The translations under genes and the position numbers were made by a program. Positions 1-8,151 of a stretch of DNA of 49,408 nt are shown here, one piece after another. The notes under the pieces were generated by a model. It made no database searches. It saw nothing but the letters and a program-made list of their open reading frames with translations, and was not told the DNA's origin. Source of the stretch: Brevundimonas sp. UBA5866 (lineage in GTDB: Bacteria > Pseudomonadota > Alphaproteobacteria > Caulobacterales > Caulobacteraceae). The stretch lies in contig NZ_DJFS01000067.1 of NCBI RefSeq assembly GCF_002432125.1, forward strand, positions 1 through 49,408, read 5' to 3'. How positions within the stretch are numbered: position 1 is the first letter of the stretch; every line of letters begins with the position of its first letter.

Positions 1-2
1 TG

Positions 3-2399
3 GTCGCTCTGTGCAGCAGCGCATGGAACAACCGTCAGCTGCTGCATCGGCTCGCCTTTGATGTCTCGAACTATTACCGAATTGGGATGACGGACACCGT
101 GCCAAAAGCCAGGGCGGTGGCCCGGCTGCGTAGCGATGTGGCGTTGCTCAATAACTGGTCTCGTAACGGTGAGCCGCTGCGCTACGGGCTGGGGCTGTAT
201 CGGGGGGAGCGGCTGCGCCCTGCACGACTAGCTGCCATTCAGACATACGTTCCGCCACCGCCTCCACCGCCGCCCCCACCCATTCCGGGCAGCAGCGCGG
301 GCGAGTACACGCGCAACTGGGGCGTAGCCGGTTCCAACGTCTACGCCGCATGGCAGGCCGGTGCGACCGGCCGCGGGGTGACCGTCGCGGTTGTCGACAG
401 CGGCATTGACATGGACCACCCCGACCTGTCCGCCAACATCTCGCCCCTTTCAACCGATGTGGTTGTCGGGCGCAATTCGCCGGAAGGGCCCGACCGTCAC
501 GGCACGCGGGTGGCCAGCTTCATCGCCTCGCCGTTCAACGGCCGCGGGACGGTTGGCGTGGCCTTCAACGCGAGCATCATGTCCATCCGCGCCGATGTTT
601 CGGACTGCGCCAAAGAAGATCAGGAGTTCTGCTTCAGATCCGCCGATCTGGTACGCTCCATCGACTATGCCATCGCCAATGGCGCCAAGATCGTGAACAT
701 GTCGCTCGGCGGCGAGGGGCAGCTGGGATCAGCCTTCGAGGCCGCCCTGAAACGGGGCGTCGATGCGGGCATCATCTTTGCCATCGCCGCCGGCAACGAA
801 GCCGGAGACAATCCCGAGTGGCCCGGTCGCTATGCGTCCGATCCCCGCTTTGCCGGATCGATTATTGTGGTCGGTGCGCACGGTCAGAACGGGGCTATGG
901 CGTCCTTTTCGAACAAGGCGGGCGTTAGCCAGAACGTCTATATCTCTGCCCCCGGTTCCGATGTGATCGGGGACTGTGACGATACAAGCTGCTGGCGCCT
1001 GGGGGGCACCTCGTTCGCCAGCCCCGTCGTGGCCGGGGCTATGGCCCTGCTGAAAGAAGCCTTCCCCAACCTGACGGGCCGCGAGATCGTCGAGATCATC
1101 CTGCGCACGGCCAGCGATGCCGGTGACACCGGCACCGATACGACATGGGGGCGTGGCAAACTGGATATTGCCGCCGCCTTCCGTCCGATCGGCCAGACCT
1201 CTACCCCCTCCGCGACAGGCGCAACCGCCATTGGTCTGGGGACCACGCCCGGCACCTGGCTGGGCGGGCCGTTCGGCGATGCCATGCAACGTACCGGCAG
1301 CATGGCCACCATCGCCTATGACGAATACGAGCGTCTGTTCAAGGTGAATGCCGCCGACGTCTACCGTTCGGCACCGCGCCGCAGCTACCAGCCGGAAACG
1401 CCGCGACCGATGGCGCAATCCACGGTGGCGGCGCTTGGTCCCGCAGGCACCTATCTGTCGCTGGCCGCCGCTGTTCCCATGCCCGAACCGGAGCCTGTGA
1501 TTCAGCGATACGACCTTTACAGTGCCCCGTGGATGGGCACCGAAGATCGCCGCGAGGCCCTGTTCGAGGTCTCTACCAGCAATCTGTCCTTCGCCGCGTG
1601 GCAGGGCGAAGGTGGCGCGCGTTCGCCCTTCCGCACCCGTGCCGGTGACGGCTTTGCCTCCCTGGCACAGGTGGACCATGCGGTCCGCGGCGTCATGAGC
1701 TTCAACACGGGCGATAACAGCCACATCATCCTCAGTGCCGACAGCGGCTCGGGCGACCGCCGGCTGCCGCTGCAATCGCTCGAACGCGATGCGGCCACCT
1801 ATGGCCGGATGGGGCTGGACTGGCGCTTTGCCAACGGTGGACTGGCCTTCAGCCTTGGTCAGGTCGAAGAGAAGATGGGTCCGCTGGGCACCTATATGCC
1901 GATGAGCTCGGATCTGGCCCTGCCCTCCAGCACACGCTTTACCGCTCTGGGTGGCGATGTACGCCTGAGCGAACGCCTTACCCTGACCGGTGAGGTCGGC
2001 ATGGGGCGCACCGATATCGACGGTCGCTTCCTGTCCTTGTCCCAGGCCGCCGTTAGCTCCAGCTGGAACCTCGGACTGCAGGCCAGCTGTAAGGGATGGT
2101 GGACGGGGTGCAGCACCCTGACGTGGGAAATCAGCCAGCCCCTGCGTGTCGAAAGCGGCACCTTTGAAGCGACACTGGCCGACATCCCGCTGGATTATTT
2201 CGATCCGGTCACCTTCTCGCGCCGCCGGTTCTCGGCAGCGCCGTCGGGCCGCCAGATCGACATGTCCATGCGCAGCCTGCACGAGCTACCGGGCGGATCG
2301 GTCCTGCAGCTTGAAGCCACCGCGATCCGCGACGAACAACACCGCCGCGATGCCAAGCCGGGCTATGCCCTGATGGCCCTGTGGCGGCGGGGCTTCTAG
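3..2399 (+). CDS. Subtilisin-like (S8) exported serine protease, 5' partial
   Basis: S8 family peptidase, expected to cleave proteins in the periplasm or at the cell surface. Numbering from the ATG at 87, the catalytic triad is Asp104 (VVDSGID), His138 (RHGTRVA) and Ser309 (GGTSFASP), with the oxyanion Asn237 (AAGNEAG). A run of ten prolines at about residues 56-65 separates a short N-terminal piece from the protease domain. The last ~390 residues are beta-strand-like and end in Phe, as outer-membrane or autotransporter-like proteins do, though I cannot confirm a barrel. The frame stays open to the window edge, the ATG at 87 lacks a Shine-Dalgarno, and no signal peptide follows it. The true start is therefore probably outside the window. 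The 3' end overlaps the convergent next gene by 4 bases. Confidence 0.85.
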   Translation, partial: VALCSSAWNNRQLLHRLAFDVSNYYRIGMTDTVPKARAVARLRSDVALLNNWSRNGEPLRYGLGLYRGERLRPARLAAIQTYVPPPPPPPPPPIPGSSAGEYTRNWGVAGSNVYAAWQAGATGRGVTVAVVDSGIDMDHPDLSANISPLSTDVVVGRNSPEGPDRHGTRVASFIASPFNGRGTVGVAFNASIMSIRADVSDCAKEDQEFCFRSADLVRSIDYAIANGAKIVNMSLGGEGQLGSAFEAALKRGVDAGIIFAIAAGNEAGDNPEWPGRYASDPRFAGSIIVVGAHGQNGAMASFSNKAGVSQNVYISAPGSDVIGDCDDTSCWRLGGTSFASPVVAGAMALLKEAFPNLTGREIVEIILRTASDAGDTGTDTTWGRGKLDIAAAFRPIGQTSTPSATGATAIGLGTTPGTWLGGPFGDAMQRTGSMATIAYDEYERLFKVNAADVYRSAPRRSYQPETPRPMAQSTVAALGPAGTYLSLAAAVPMPEPEPVIQRYDLYSAPWMGTEDRREALFEVSTSNLSFAAWQGEGGARSPFRTRAGDGFASLAQVDHAVRGVMSFNTGDNSHIILSADSGSGDRRLPLQSLERDAATYGRMGLDWRFANGGLAFSLGQVEEKMGPLGTYMPMSSDLALPSSTRFTALGGDVRLSERLTLTGEVGMGRTDIDGRFLSLSQAAVSSSWNLGLQASCKGWWTGCSTLTWEISQPLRVESGTFEATLADIPLDYFDPVTFSRRRFSAAPSGRQIDMSMRSLHELPGGSVLQLEATAIRDEQHRRDAKPGYALMALWRRGF

Positions 2400-3880
2400 G
2401 CCAGTTTGAGCCATAGGGGTGCCAGCCCGATGGGCCGGTCTTCGTCCGATACACCCAGTTCGGACGGGACCGGCACAGGCTCCAGACAGATGCGGATCAC
2501 CAGATCTCTCGGCATCTTCAGATGGGCTGCAATCGGCATGGAGAGGTTGACCTCCATACTGTCTCCGTCACCGGTATTGTCAAAGCTCTGCTCGAAAGCC
2601 AGCACTTCGTTCAACCATACCCAGACCTTGCGGCTGGTCGTGCCGTCGGCCTGTTTCGGAACATAGAGATAGGCCGATACAGACAGCGTTTCTGCCCTTT
2701 CCCAACCGCTACCGGCGGGCAGGACAATCTCGCCGAAGGGCGGCAGGCTCCACGGCGCGATCTCATTGGCAGGGGTCCAGCCCTGTGTCATCAAGGCGTG
2801 ACCGGCTGCCCCCTGGGCAAAGTTGATCTGCGGTGTTTGGCTGAAATCCAGTTCCAGCGCCTTCATGCGCCGGTCGATCTCGGCCACAGCCTGATCCAGG
2901 GCCTTGCTGGCCGCCTGCAGTTCCGCGCGGGCCAGATGACGGGCGGGCACGGCACTGTCCGGATCGGGACGTGCACGGTTCCTCTGCCGCGCCAGATCAA
3001 TCCAGTCCTGGCGGTCGAATCCGACGGGGTGCGCGGGGACGGCATGACCCTTGGCCGCATCATGGGCGATGGCCCGTTGCCAGATGGACGGGCGCACCGT
3101 GAACGGACAGGCGGCCAGCATCGGCACCAATGCCGGTAAACGCTGGCGCTTGCCCTGCGCTTCCCACCACAGACGGCCCTGTTCGAGGGTTTGATTGAAC
3201 TCGCAGTCGATACCCAGCAAGGCGCAGAAATCCTGCCATTTGAAGGGAATATCGACCTCGCCGTAGTCCCAGAAGGCGAAGGGGGTGCCAAAGGCGCTGG
3301 CGATGATCGCCCCGTGCAGAGAGGCGGTGAACAGGAAATCGACCGAGGCGATCTGGTCGAACAACCGCTCCAGCTCTTCAAACGAGGCAACCGAGGCGCT
3401 GAGGGCCACATCGGCTCCCACCGTCCGGCGAAACTCCTCGCTGCGATCCCGCGCAAACACATGCACCATAGAGGCCGTCTTGCCTGCCAGCGCCTCTATC
3501 TTTTGCGGTGTGTGCAGCAAGGGCACCAGATAGCCGGGATCACCCAGCGGCGTGTCATCCGGAAGTTCCAGCAGCTGTCGCGTCAAGGGGCCGCGCACCC
3601 CCCAGATATCGCTTCGCGCCCTGCGGTCCGGCGACAGGCCGTTCTCGTCGCGGGCCCCACAGCACCAGAAGGCGACGCGGGCCTCGTCGGGCAATCCGTT
3701 CAGGTCGAAATCGACCAAGGCATCACTGAGGGCGCTGCCGATCAGCCGGTATTGGGAGGCCCAGACGAAAGGCTCGACCAGCATCCGCTCGACAAAATAT
3801 TCCGTCAGATAGTCCCCGAAATTATAGGCCTGCGCACCGCGCGTATAATACGAAATTCTTTTGTCGATCTCTTCGGCCAA
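2396..3880 (-). CDS. Polysaccharide pyruvyl transferase family protein with C-terminal beta-rich domain
   Basis: The N-terminal ~260 residues look like the polysaccharide pyruvyl transferase family (PF04230 type): SYYTRGAQAYNFGDYLTEYF at the start, a WGVRGPLTRQLL block, and LFTASLHGAIIASAFGTPFAFWD, which matches the family's conserved SLHG...A.G.P motif. These enzymes add ketal pyruvate to sugars of exopolysaccharides. After a short helical segment, the last ~150 residues form a separate beta-rich domain opening with QGWTPANE. The frame runs open to a GTG at 3934, but that start lies inside a terminator hairpin (3909-3944). I prefer the TTG at 3880, which has GGGAGGG six bases upstream (494 aa). 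Function is family-level only; a role in the nearby capsule is inferred. Confidence 0.75.
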   Translation of the reverse strand: MAEEIDKRISYYTRGAQAYNFGDYLTEYFVERMLVEPFVWASQYRLIGSALSDALVDFDLNGLPDEARVAFWCCGARDENGLSPDRRARSDIWGVRGPLTRQLLELPDDTPLGDPGYLVPLLHTPQKIEALAGKTASMVHVFARDRSEEFRRTVGADVALSASVASFEELERLFDQIASVDFLFTASLHGAIIASAFGTPFAFWDYGEVDIPFKWQDFCALLGIDCEFNQTLEQGRLWWEAQGKRQRLPALVPMLAACPFTVRPSIWQRAIAHDAAKGHAVPAHPVGFDRQDWIDLARQRNRARPDPDSAVPARHLARAELQAASKALDQAVAEIDRRMKALELDFSQTPQINFAQGAAGHALMTQGWTPANEIAPWSLPPFGEIVLPAGSGWERAETLSVSAYLYVPKQADGTTSRKVWVWLNEVLAFEQSFDNTGDGDSMEVNLSMPIAAHLKMPRDLVIRICLEPVPVPSELGVSDEDRPIGLAPLWLKLA

Positions 3881-3908
3881 CGCGGTCCCTCCCAAGGCAG
3901 CAGGCACC

Positions 3909-3944
3909 AAAAAGGCCTGAAGGCGATTGCTCACCCTCAGGCCT
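3909..3944 (-). terminator. Rho-independent terminator of phaA
   Basis: Read on the minus strand, AGGCCTGA and TCAGGCCT (8 bp, extendable to 11 with one G-U pair) are followed by TTTTT at 3909-3913. The hairpin begins 33 bases past the phaA stop codon. It overlaps the 5' part of the longer pyruvyl-transferase frame, which argues that this gene starts further downstream. Confidence 0.8.
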
Positions 3945-3976
3945 ATCTTATTGTCCAGCTTATAGTCTAGCAGGAG

Positions 3977-5152
3977 TTATGCGCGCTCGACGCACAGGGC
4001 CACGCCCATGCCGCCGCCGACGCACAGGGTCGCCAGACCCTTCTTCGCGCCCGAACGCTTCATCTCGAACAGCAGGGTGGTCAGGATACGGGCACCCGAG
4101 GCACCGACCGGGTGACCGATGGCGATGGCGCCGCCGTTGACGTTCACCTTGGCCGGATCGAGGTTCAGTTCCTTGACCACGCACAGCGACTGGGCGGCAA
4201 AAGCTTCGTTCGACTCGATCAGGTCCAGGTCCTCGACCTTCCAGCCCGCCTTCTCCAGAGCGCGGGTCGAGGCCGGGATCGGGCCGGTGCCCATGATGGC
4301 CGGATCGACACCTGCGGTCGCCCACGAGGCGATGCGGGCCAGCGGCTCCAGACCGCGCTTGGCCGCTTCTTCAGCCGACATCAGCACCAGAGCGGCCGCA
4401 CCGTCGTTGATACCCGAGGCGTTACCGGCGGTGACCGAGCCATCCTTGGTGAAGGCCGGACGCAGCTTGGCCATGGCCTCCAGCGTGGCGCCGTGGCGGA
4501 TGTATTCGTCCTGATCGACAACCACATCGCCCTTGCGGCTCGGCACGGTCACCGGAACGATTTCATCGGCGAACTTGCCAGCCTTCTGCGCCGCCTCGGC
4601 CTTGTTCTGGCTGGCGACAGCGAACTGGTCCTGCTCGTCGCGGGTCAGGCCCCACTTCTCGACGATGTTCTCGGCGGTCTGGCCCATGTGGTAGCCGTGG
4701 AAGGCATCCAGCAGACCATCGCGGAGCATGTGGTCCTCAAGGGTGACGGCACCCATCTTGTGGCCGTTACGCAGGACCTGCAGGTGCGGTGCCTGCGACA
4801 TGGATTCCTGACCGCCGACGACGACGATGTTGGCATCGCCCTGTGCCACCTGCTGGTAGCCGAGGGCCACAGCGCGCAGGCCCGAGCCGCACAGCTGGTT
4901 CAGCGACCATGCGGCGGCTTCCTTGCGGATACCGGCATTGATCGAGGCCTGACGGGCCGGACCTTGGCCTGCACCGGCTTGCAGCACCTGACCGAGGATG
5001 ACCTCGTCAACCTCGTCACCCGAGACGCCAGCACGCTCCAGCGCGCCCTTGATAGCGACTTCGCCCAGCTTGGAGGCCGGAAGCGACGACAGCGAACCGA
5101 GGAAGGAGCCGACCGGCGTGCGGGCGGCGGAAACGATGACGACGTCTTTCAC
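3977..5152 (-). CDS. phaA: Acetyl-CoA C-acetyltransferase (biosynthetic thiolase)
   Basis: Condenses two acetyl-CoA to acetoacetyl-CoA in the cytoplasm, the first step of polyhydroxybutyrate synthesis (also usable in reverse). At 391 aa it matches the usual thiolase length. Catalytic residues are visible: Cys88 in NQLCGSG, His347 in GGAIAIGHPVGASGARI and Cys377 in TLCVGGGMG. The frame extends to 5209, but the GTG at 5152 gives the typical MKDVVIVSAARTPVG start and has GGGAG eight bases upstream; a GTG at 5161 is less well placed. The PHA regulator phaR lies about 1 kb away on the other strand. No phaB or phaC is present, so phaA is a context-based name and atoB would be equally valid. Confidence 0.93.
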   Translation of the reverse strand: MKDVVIVSAARTPVGSFLGSLSSLPASKLGEVAIKGALERAGVSGDEVDEVILGQVLQAGAGQGPARQASINAGIRKEAAAWSLNQLCGSGLRAVALGYQQVAQGDANIVVVGGQESMSQAPHLQVLRNGHKMGAVTLEDHMLRDGLLDAFHGYHMGQTAENIVEKWGLTRDEQDQFAVASQNKAEAAQKAGKFADEIVPVTVPSRKGDVVVDQDEYIRHGATLEAMAKLRPAFTKDGSVTAGNASGINDGAAALVLMSAEEAAKRGLEPLARIASWATAGVDPAIMGTGPIPASTRALEKAGWKVEDLDLIESNEAFAAQSLCVVKELNLDPAKVNVNGGAIAIGHPVGASGARILTTLLFEMKRSGAKKGLATLCVGGGMGVALCVERA

Positions 5153-5336
5153 AATATTCACTCCCAAAGGATTTTTTCCGTCTTCGCACATGCAGCATTC
5201 TGCGTGCAAGTTAGGCTTGAGTGTTAGCTGATTTCACACCGCTTACGCGGCATCGTCATTTTCCCGCCCCTATGATGTTGAACGGTGATCGCGCTGGCGG
5301 GTTTATAGATCTGTAACCGCGTAGCAGCCCGAACGG

Positions 5337-6065
5337 ATGTGTCGCATGACCCCTAAGCCCAACCTCTTGAACCGCCTTGGCCGCCACATGATGAAGGCCG
5401 ACGAGCTGGACATGGAAGAACACTATGCCAGCCGCGCTGAAAAGCTGGCTGATCTGTGGGTGCATCTGGTCGGTCTTATTGCGGCACTGGTCGGTGCGGG
5501 CGTTCTGGCGACTCTGGCCGGTATCTATTCGGGTATCGGGGCCCTTGCGGCGACCCTTCTCTACAGCCTGTGCCTGATCGGCATGCTGACGGCCTCGACC
5601 ATCTACAACCAGACCCATCCCTGCGCGGCGCGTCCAGTGCTTCGCCGTCTGGACGAAGCCTTCATCTTTTTGATGATCGCAGGCTCCTACACCCCGATCA
5701 CGACCCAGCGCTTTGAAGGTTCGCTTTCGATCGGCTTTACCCTGCTGGTCTGGGCGATCGGTCTGGGCGGTGCCTTTGCCAAGATGTTCGTGCCGCGCCT
5801 GTCGGACGTATTCTGGTCGTGCGTCTATGTGCTGTTCGGCTGGCTGATCGTGTTTGCCATCAAGCCGATGATCGACACCGTATCGCCGGTGGCACTGGGC
5901 CTGCTGGTGGCGGGTGGCGTCACCTATACGGTCGGGGTGCTGTTCTTCATCAACCGCGCGCTGAAGTTCCGCCGCGCCATCTGGCACAGCTTTGTCGTTG
6001 CGGGCGCAGGCATGCACTGGGCCGCCATTCTGATCGGCGTGGTGCTGGCCCCCAATTTCGGCTGA
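5337..6065 (+). CDS. Hemolysin III / PAQR family membrane protein
   Basis: A polytopic inner-membrane protein of about seven hydrophobic helices, in the hemolysin III (YqfA/YplQ) branch of the PAQR superfamily. The conserved polar residues are visible: Glu/His near the N-terminus (EHYASRAEKLADLWVH), MTASTIYNQTHP after helix 3, and HSFVVAGAGMHWAA near the C-terminus, where paired His residues bind metal in this family. The biochemical role of bacterial members is unsettled; the name hemolysin is historical. An alternative ATG lies three codons downstream at 5346. It is divergent from phaA, with about 180 bases between them holding both promoters. Confidence 0.85.
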   Translation: MCRMTPKPNLLNRLGRHMMKADELDMEEHYASRAEKLADLWVHLVGLIAALVGAGVLATLAGIYSGIGALAATLLYSLCLIGMLTASTIYNQTHPCAARPVLRRLDEAFIFLMIAGSYTPITTQRFEGSLSIGFTLLVWAIGLGGAFAKMFVPRLSDVFWSCVYVLFGWLIVFAIKPMIDTVSPVALGLLVAGGVTYTVGVLFFINRALKFRRAIWHSFVVAGAGMHWAAILIGVVLAPNFG

Positions 6066-6156
6066 GCATCGACTTCACCACAGTTTGAAAAACGAGACTC
6101 GCCTTAGCGCCCGCAATGCGTGATGGTGTGCTGCACAACAAAACGCGAGAACAAGC

Positions 6157-6771
6157 GTGGCAGACAAGTCTTCAGAGGGTGGAAATTCGATGGGTACCGT
6201 CGTCATCAAGAAGTACGCCAACCGTCGTCTCTACAACACGGCATCCAGCAGCTATGTGACGCTGGACGATCTGGCCCATATGGTCCGTCAGGGGGTAGAG
6301 TTTGTCGTCTATGACGCCAAGACCAACGACGACCTGACCCGCCAGATTCTGACCCAGATCATTTTCGAACAGGAAAACCGAGGCGAGGCCCTGCTGCCCG
6401 TTCAATTCCTGCGCCAGCTGATCGGCTTCTACGGCGACAAGATGCAGGCGGTACTGCCGTCGTATCTGGAAATGTCGCTGGACCATTTCACCCGCCAGCA
6501 GGACGAACTGCGCCAGCAGTTCACACGCGCCTTTGCCCAGACACCGGGCGGTTCGTTGATGGAAGAGGCCGCCCGTCAGAACATGGCCATGTTCGAGCGC
6601 GCCATGCGGATGTTCCCCGCCTTTGGCTATGGGGCCGCACAAACCCCGTCCGAACCCCAGGCCAAGACCGAGGCCGAGCCTGCGGCTGCTGACGATCTCA
6701 CCGAGATGAAGAAGCAGATGGAAGCCATGCGGGCCCAGTTGGACAGGCTGTCAAAAGCTTCGGGGCAATAG
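6157..6771 (+). CDS. phaR: Polyhydroxyalkanoate synthesis repressor PhaR
   Basis: DNA- and PHB-binding regulator that represses phasin and PHA genes until polymer granules titrate it away. The N-terminal DNA-binding domain is unmistakable: VVIKKYANRRLYNTASSSYVTLDDLA followed by VVYDAKTNDDLTRQILTQIIFEQE. A PHB-accumulation domain follows (FLRQLIGFYGDKMQAVLPSYLE), and the C-terminus is predicted helical or coiled-coil (DDLTEMKKQMEAMRAQLDRL). The reported start is GTG 6157. ATG 6190 is also possible and has AGAGGGTGG just upstream. The next gene begins 2 bases past the stop, so the two are probably cotranscribed. Confidence 0.93.
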   Translation: MADKSSEGGNSMGTVVIKKYANRRLYNTASSSYVTLDDLAHMVRQGVEFVVYDAKTNDDLTRQILTQIIFEQENRGEALLPVQFLRQLIGFYGDKMQAVLPSYLEMSLDHFTRQQDELRQQFTRAFAQTPGGSLMEEAARQNMAMFERAMRMFPAFGYGAAQTPSEPQAKTEAEPAAADDLTEMKKQMEAMRAQLDRLSKASGQ

Positions 6772-6772
6772 G

Positions 6773-7132
6773 ATGAGCCCTCCCATCGATCCCATCTCTG
6801 CGACGGGAGCCGTGGGCCCGACAGCCGTCAATGCCGTCGATCCCGTGGCGGACCGCAAGGGCGACCGCCGCCGTGGCGACCGCAGAAAGCCCGACGTTTC
6901 CAAGGCCCTCGTTCCCACCGGGGAAAAGCCCTCGGCAAAGCCTGCCTCGGTACCACCGCCACCACCGGCGGCCTTTGCCGCCCAGGTTCTGGGTCAGCCC
7001 GGCAGGAAACGCGGTTTGAAGGGCGGCCCCGAGGTGCTGGACACCGCCCGCAGCACCTATCTAAGTCGAGAATATTCAGGGACTAAAGACCGGCGACCGT
7101 CACCAGGCATCCGCAAGGCCACGGAAATCTAG
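6773..7132 (+). CDS. Small conserved protein of unknown function, downstream of phaR
   Basis: A 119-residue low-complexity protein. It has a basic stretch (DRKGDRRRGDRRKPD), a proline run (VPPPPPAAF) and a C-terminal block (LDTARSTYLSREYSG) that looks like the conserved part. No signal peptide, membrane segment or catalytic motif is evident. It starts 2 bases after the phaR stop and uses the same codon style as its neighbours, so it is probably real and translationally coupled. I do not recognise a characterised family. Cotranscription suggests, but does not show, a link to PHA or carbon-storage control. Confidence 0.6.
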   Translation: MSPPIDPISATGAVGPTAVNAVDPVADRKGDRRRGDRRKPDVSKALVPTGEKPSAKPASVPPPPPAAFAAQVLGQPGRKRGLKGGPEVLDTARSTYLSREYSGTKDRRPSPGIRKATEI

Positions 7133-7184
7133 GCCTCAGGCATCGTGCTTGCTTCGCGCAGGGCGAACCTTGCCGGAGCCCTAA

Positions 7185-7262
7185 ATGTCTTCACTCTACC
7201 AGCCCTTGCTGCGCCTGACAGAACTGCTGCTGGTCAGCACCATTTTCCTGGCGTTCAGCTAG
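7185..7262 (+). CDS. Possible 25-residue hydrophobic small protein
   Basis: A 25-codon frame starting at ATG 7185 with GGAG six bases upstream. It encodes a Leu-rich peptide with a likely single membrane helix (LTELLLVSTIFLAFS). It lies between the phaR operon and the convergent GT2 gene and overlaps the GT2 stop by four bases. The good ribosome-binding site and membrane-like composition are the only support; it could be chance. Confidence 0.2.
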   Translation: MSSLYQPLLRLTELLLVSTIFLAFS

Positions 7263-8026
7263 GCGGAATACTCGTCGATACGGCCCGGTGACCGGCAACG
7301 CGACTTGAGCCAGATCACACCCATCAGGTCCGAGATCGACGCCTTGAGGCGTCCCCAGTTGGTGTATTTGGACCGTCCCGTCTCGCGGTGGCGGTGATCC
7401 ACATCCCGATACAGGTTGCGATAGCCCTCGCGGATCATCAGCGCGGGCAGATAGCGGTGCATGTGATCGAAATACGGTAGGCGCAAAAAGGCCTCCCGAC
7501 GGAAAACCTTCAGCCCGCAACCGGTGTCATCCGCATCATCATGCAACAGCTTCTTGCGAATACGGTTGGCCCAGAGCGAGGCCCTGCGTTTGGCCTCGCT
7601 ATCCTGACGCCGGGCGCGGCGACCGCCGACCAGACCGACATCCGCAGGCGCGGCCACAAGCATGTCCACCAGACCCGGCGCATCGTGCGGAGGGTTCTGC
7701 CCGTCGCCGTCGAGGGTGACGATAATGCCGCCCCGCGCCGCCAGCACCCCCGTGCGAACGGCACGCGACTGCCCCGCATTCCGCCCGTGCGACAGGACCC
7801 GAAGCATGGGCAGCTCCTGTGTCGCCGCACGAAGCAGGCTCAGGGTGTCGTCCTTGCTGGCATCATCGACAAAGATCATCTCGAAGTGACGACCCTCGAA
7901 CGCCGTGGCGATATCGCGCGCCAGCGTGACCGCAGCCCCCGCTTCGTCATGTACGGGTACAACCACCGAGACGAGTGTTTCATCGGCGAAATCAGGCGAC
8001 GACGGCGTCGGGGCGGATCGGGTCAT
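7259..8026 (-). CDS. Family 2 glycosyltransferase (dolichyl/undecaprenyl-phosphate sugar transferase type)
   Basis: GT-A fold transferase, probably moving a sugar from a nucleotide donor to a polyprenyl phosphate at the inner membrane. Family marks: VSVVVPVHDEAG at the N-terminus, MIFVDDASKDDTL, then GRNAGQSRAVRTG and the DGDGQNPP metal-binding motif. It is about 255 aa and lacks the two C-terminal membrane helices of ArnC, so it resembles soluble DPM1-type enzymes. The frame extends to a GTG at 8074, but the ATG at 8026 fits the family N-terminus. It is divergent from the ArnT-like gene. In many bacteria such a pair supplies and uses a lipid-linked sugar, which suggests the two act together here. 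Confidence 0.85.
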   Translation of the reverse strand: MTRSAPTPSSPDFADETLVSVVVPVHDEAGAAVTLARDIATAFEGRHFEMIFVDDASKDDTLSLLRAATQELPMLRVLSHGRNAGQSRAVRTGVLAARGGIIVTLDGDGQNPPHDAPGLVDMLVAAPADVGLVGGRRARRQDSEAKRRASLWANRIRKKLLHDDADDTGCGLKVFRREAFLRLPYFDHMHRYLPALMIREGYRNLYRDVDHRHRETGRSKYTNWGRLKASISDLMGVIWLKSRCRSPGRIDEYSA

Positions 8027-8151
8027 GTGTTGGATGTACCTCAAGATTCCGCGATGCGATACGTCCCCTTTCACAGCCCCGATTCACAGGTTGAAGCTAT
8101 TGCACGGCAAAAGCTTTCACCCTTTGATCGACGCGTGATACGAGTATCGCC

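Noticed and set aside
1..90. Frame 1 at the left edge ending in TGA 88-90, giving an ATGA overlap with ATG 87
   Set aside because: Its codons are rarer for this genome than those of the open subtilase frame, so it is probably not the tail of another gene; it cannot be excluded from 90 bases.
729..2282. 517-codon open frame antisense to the subtilase, and similar long antisense frames at 8260-9750 and 37898-39235
   Set aside because: All lie opposite well-supported genes and have low-complexity translations typical of high-GC shadows.
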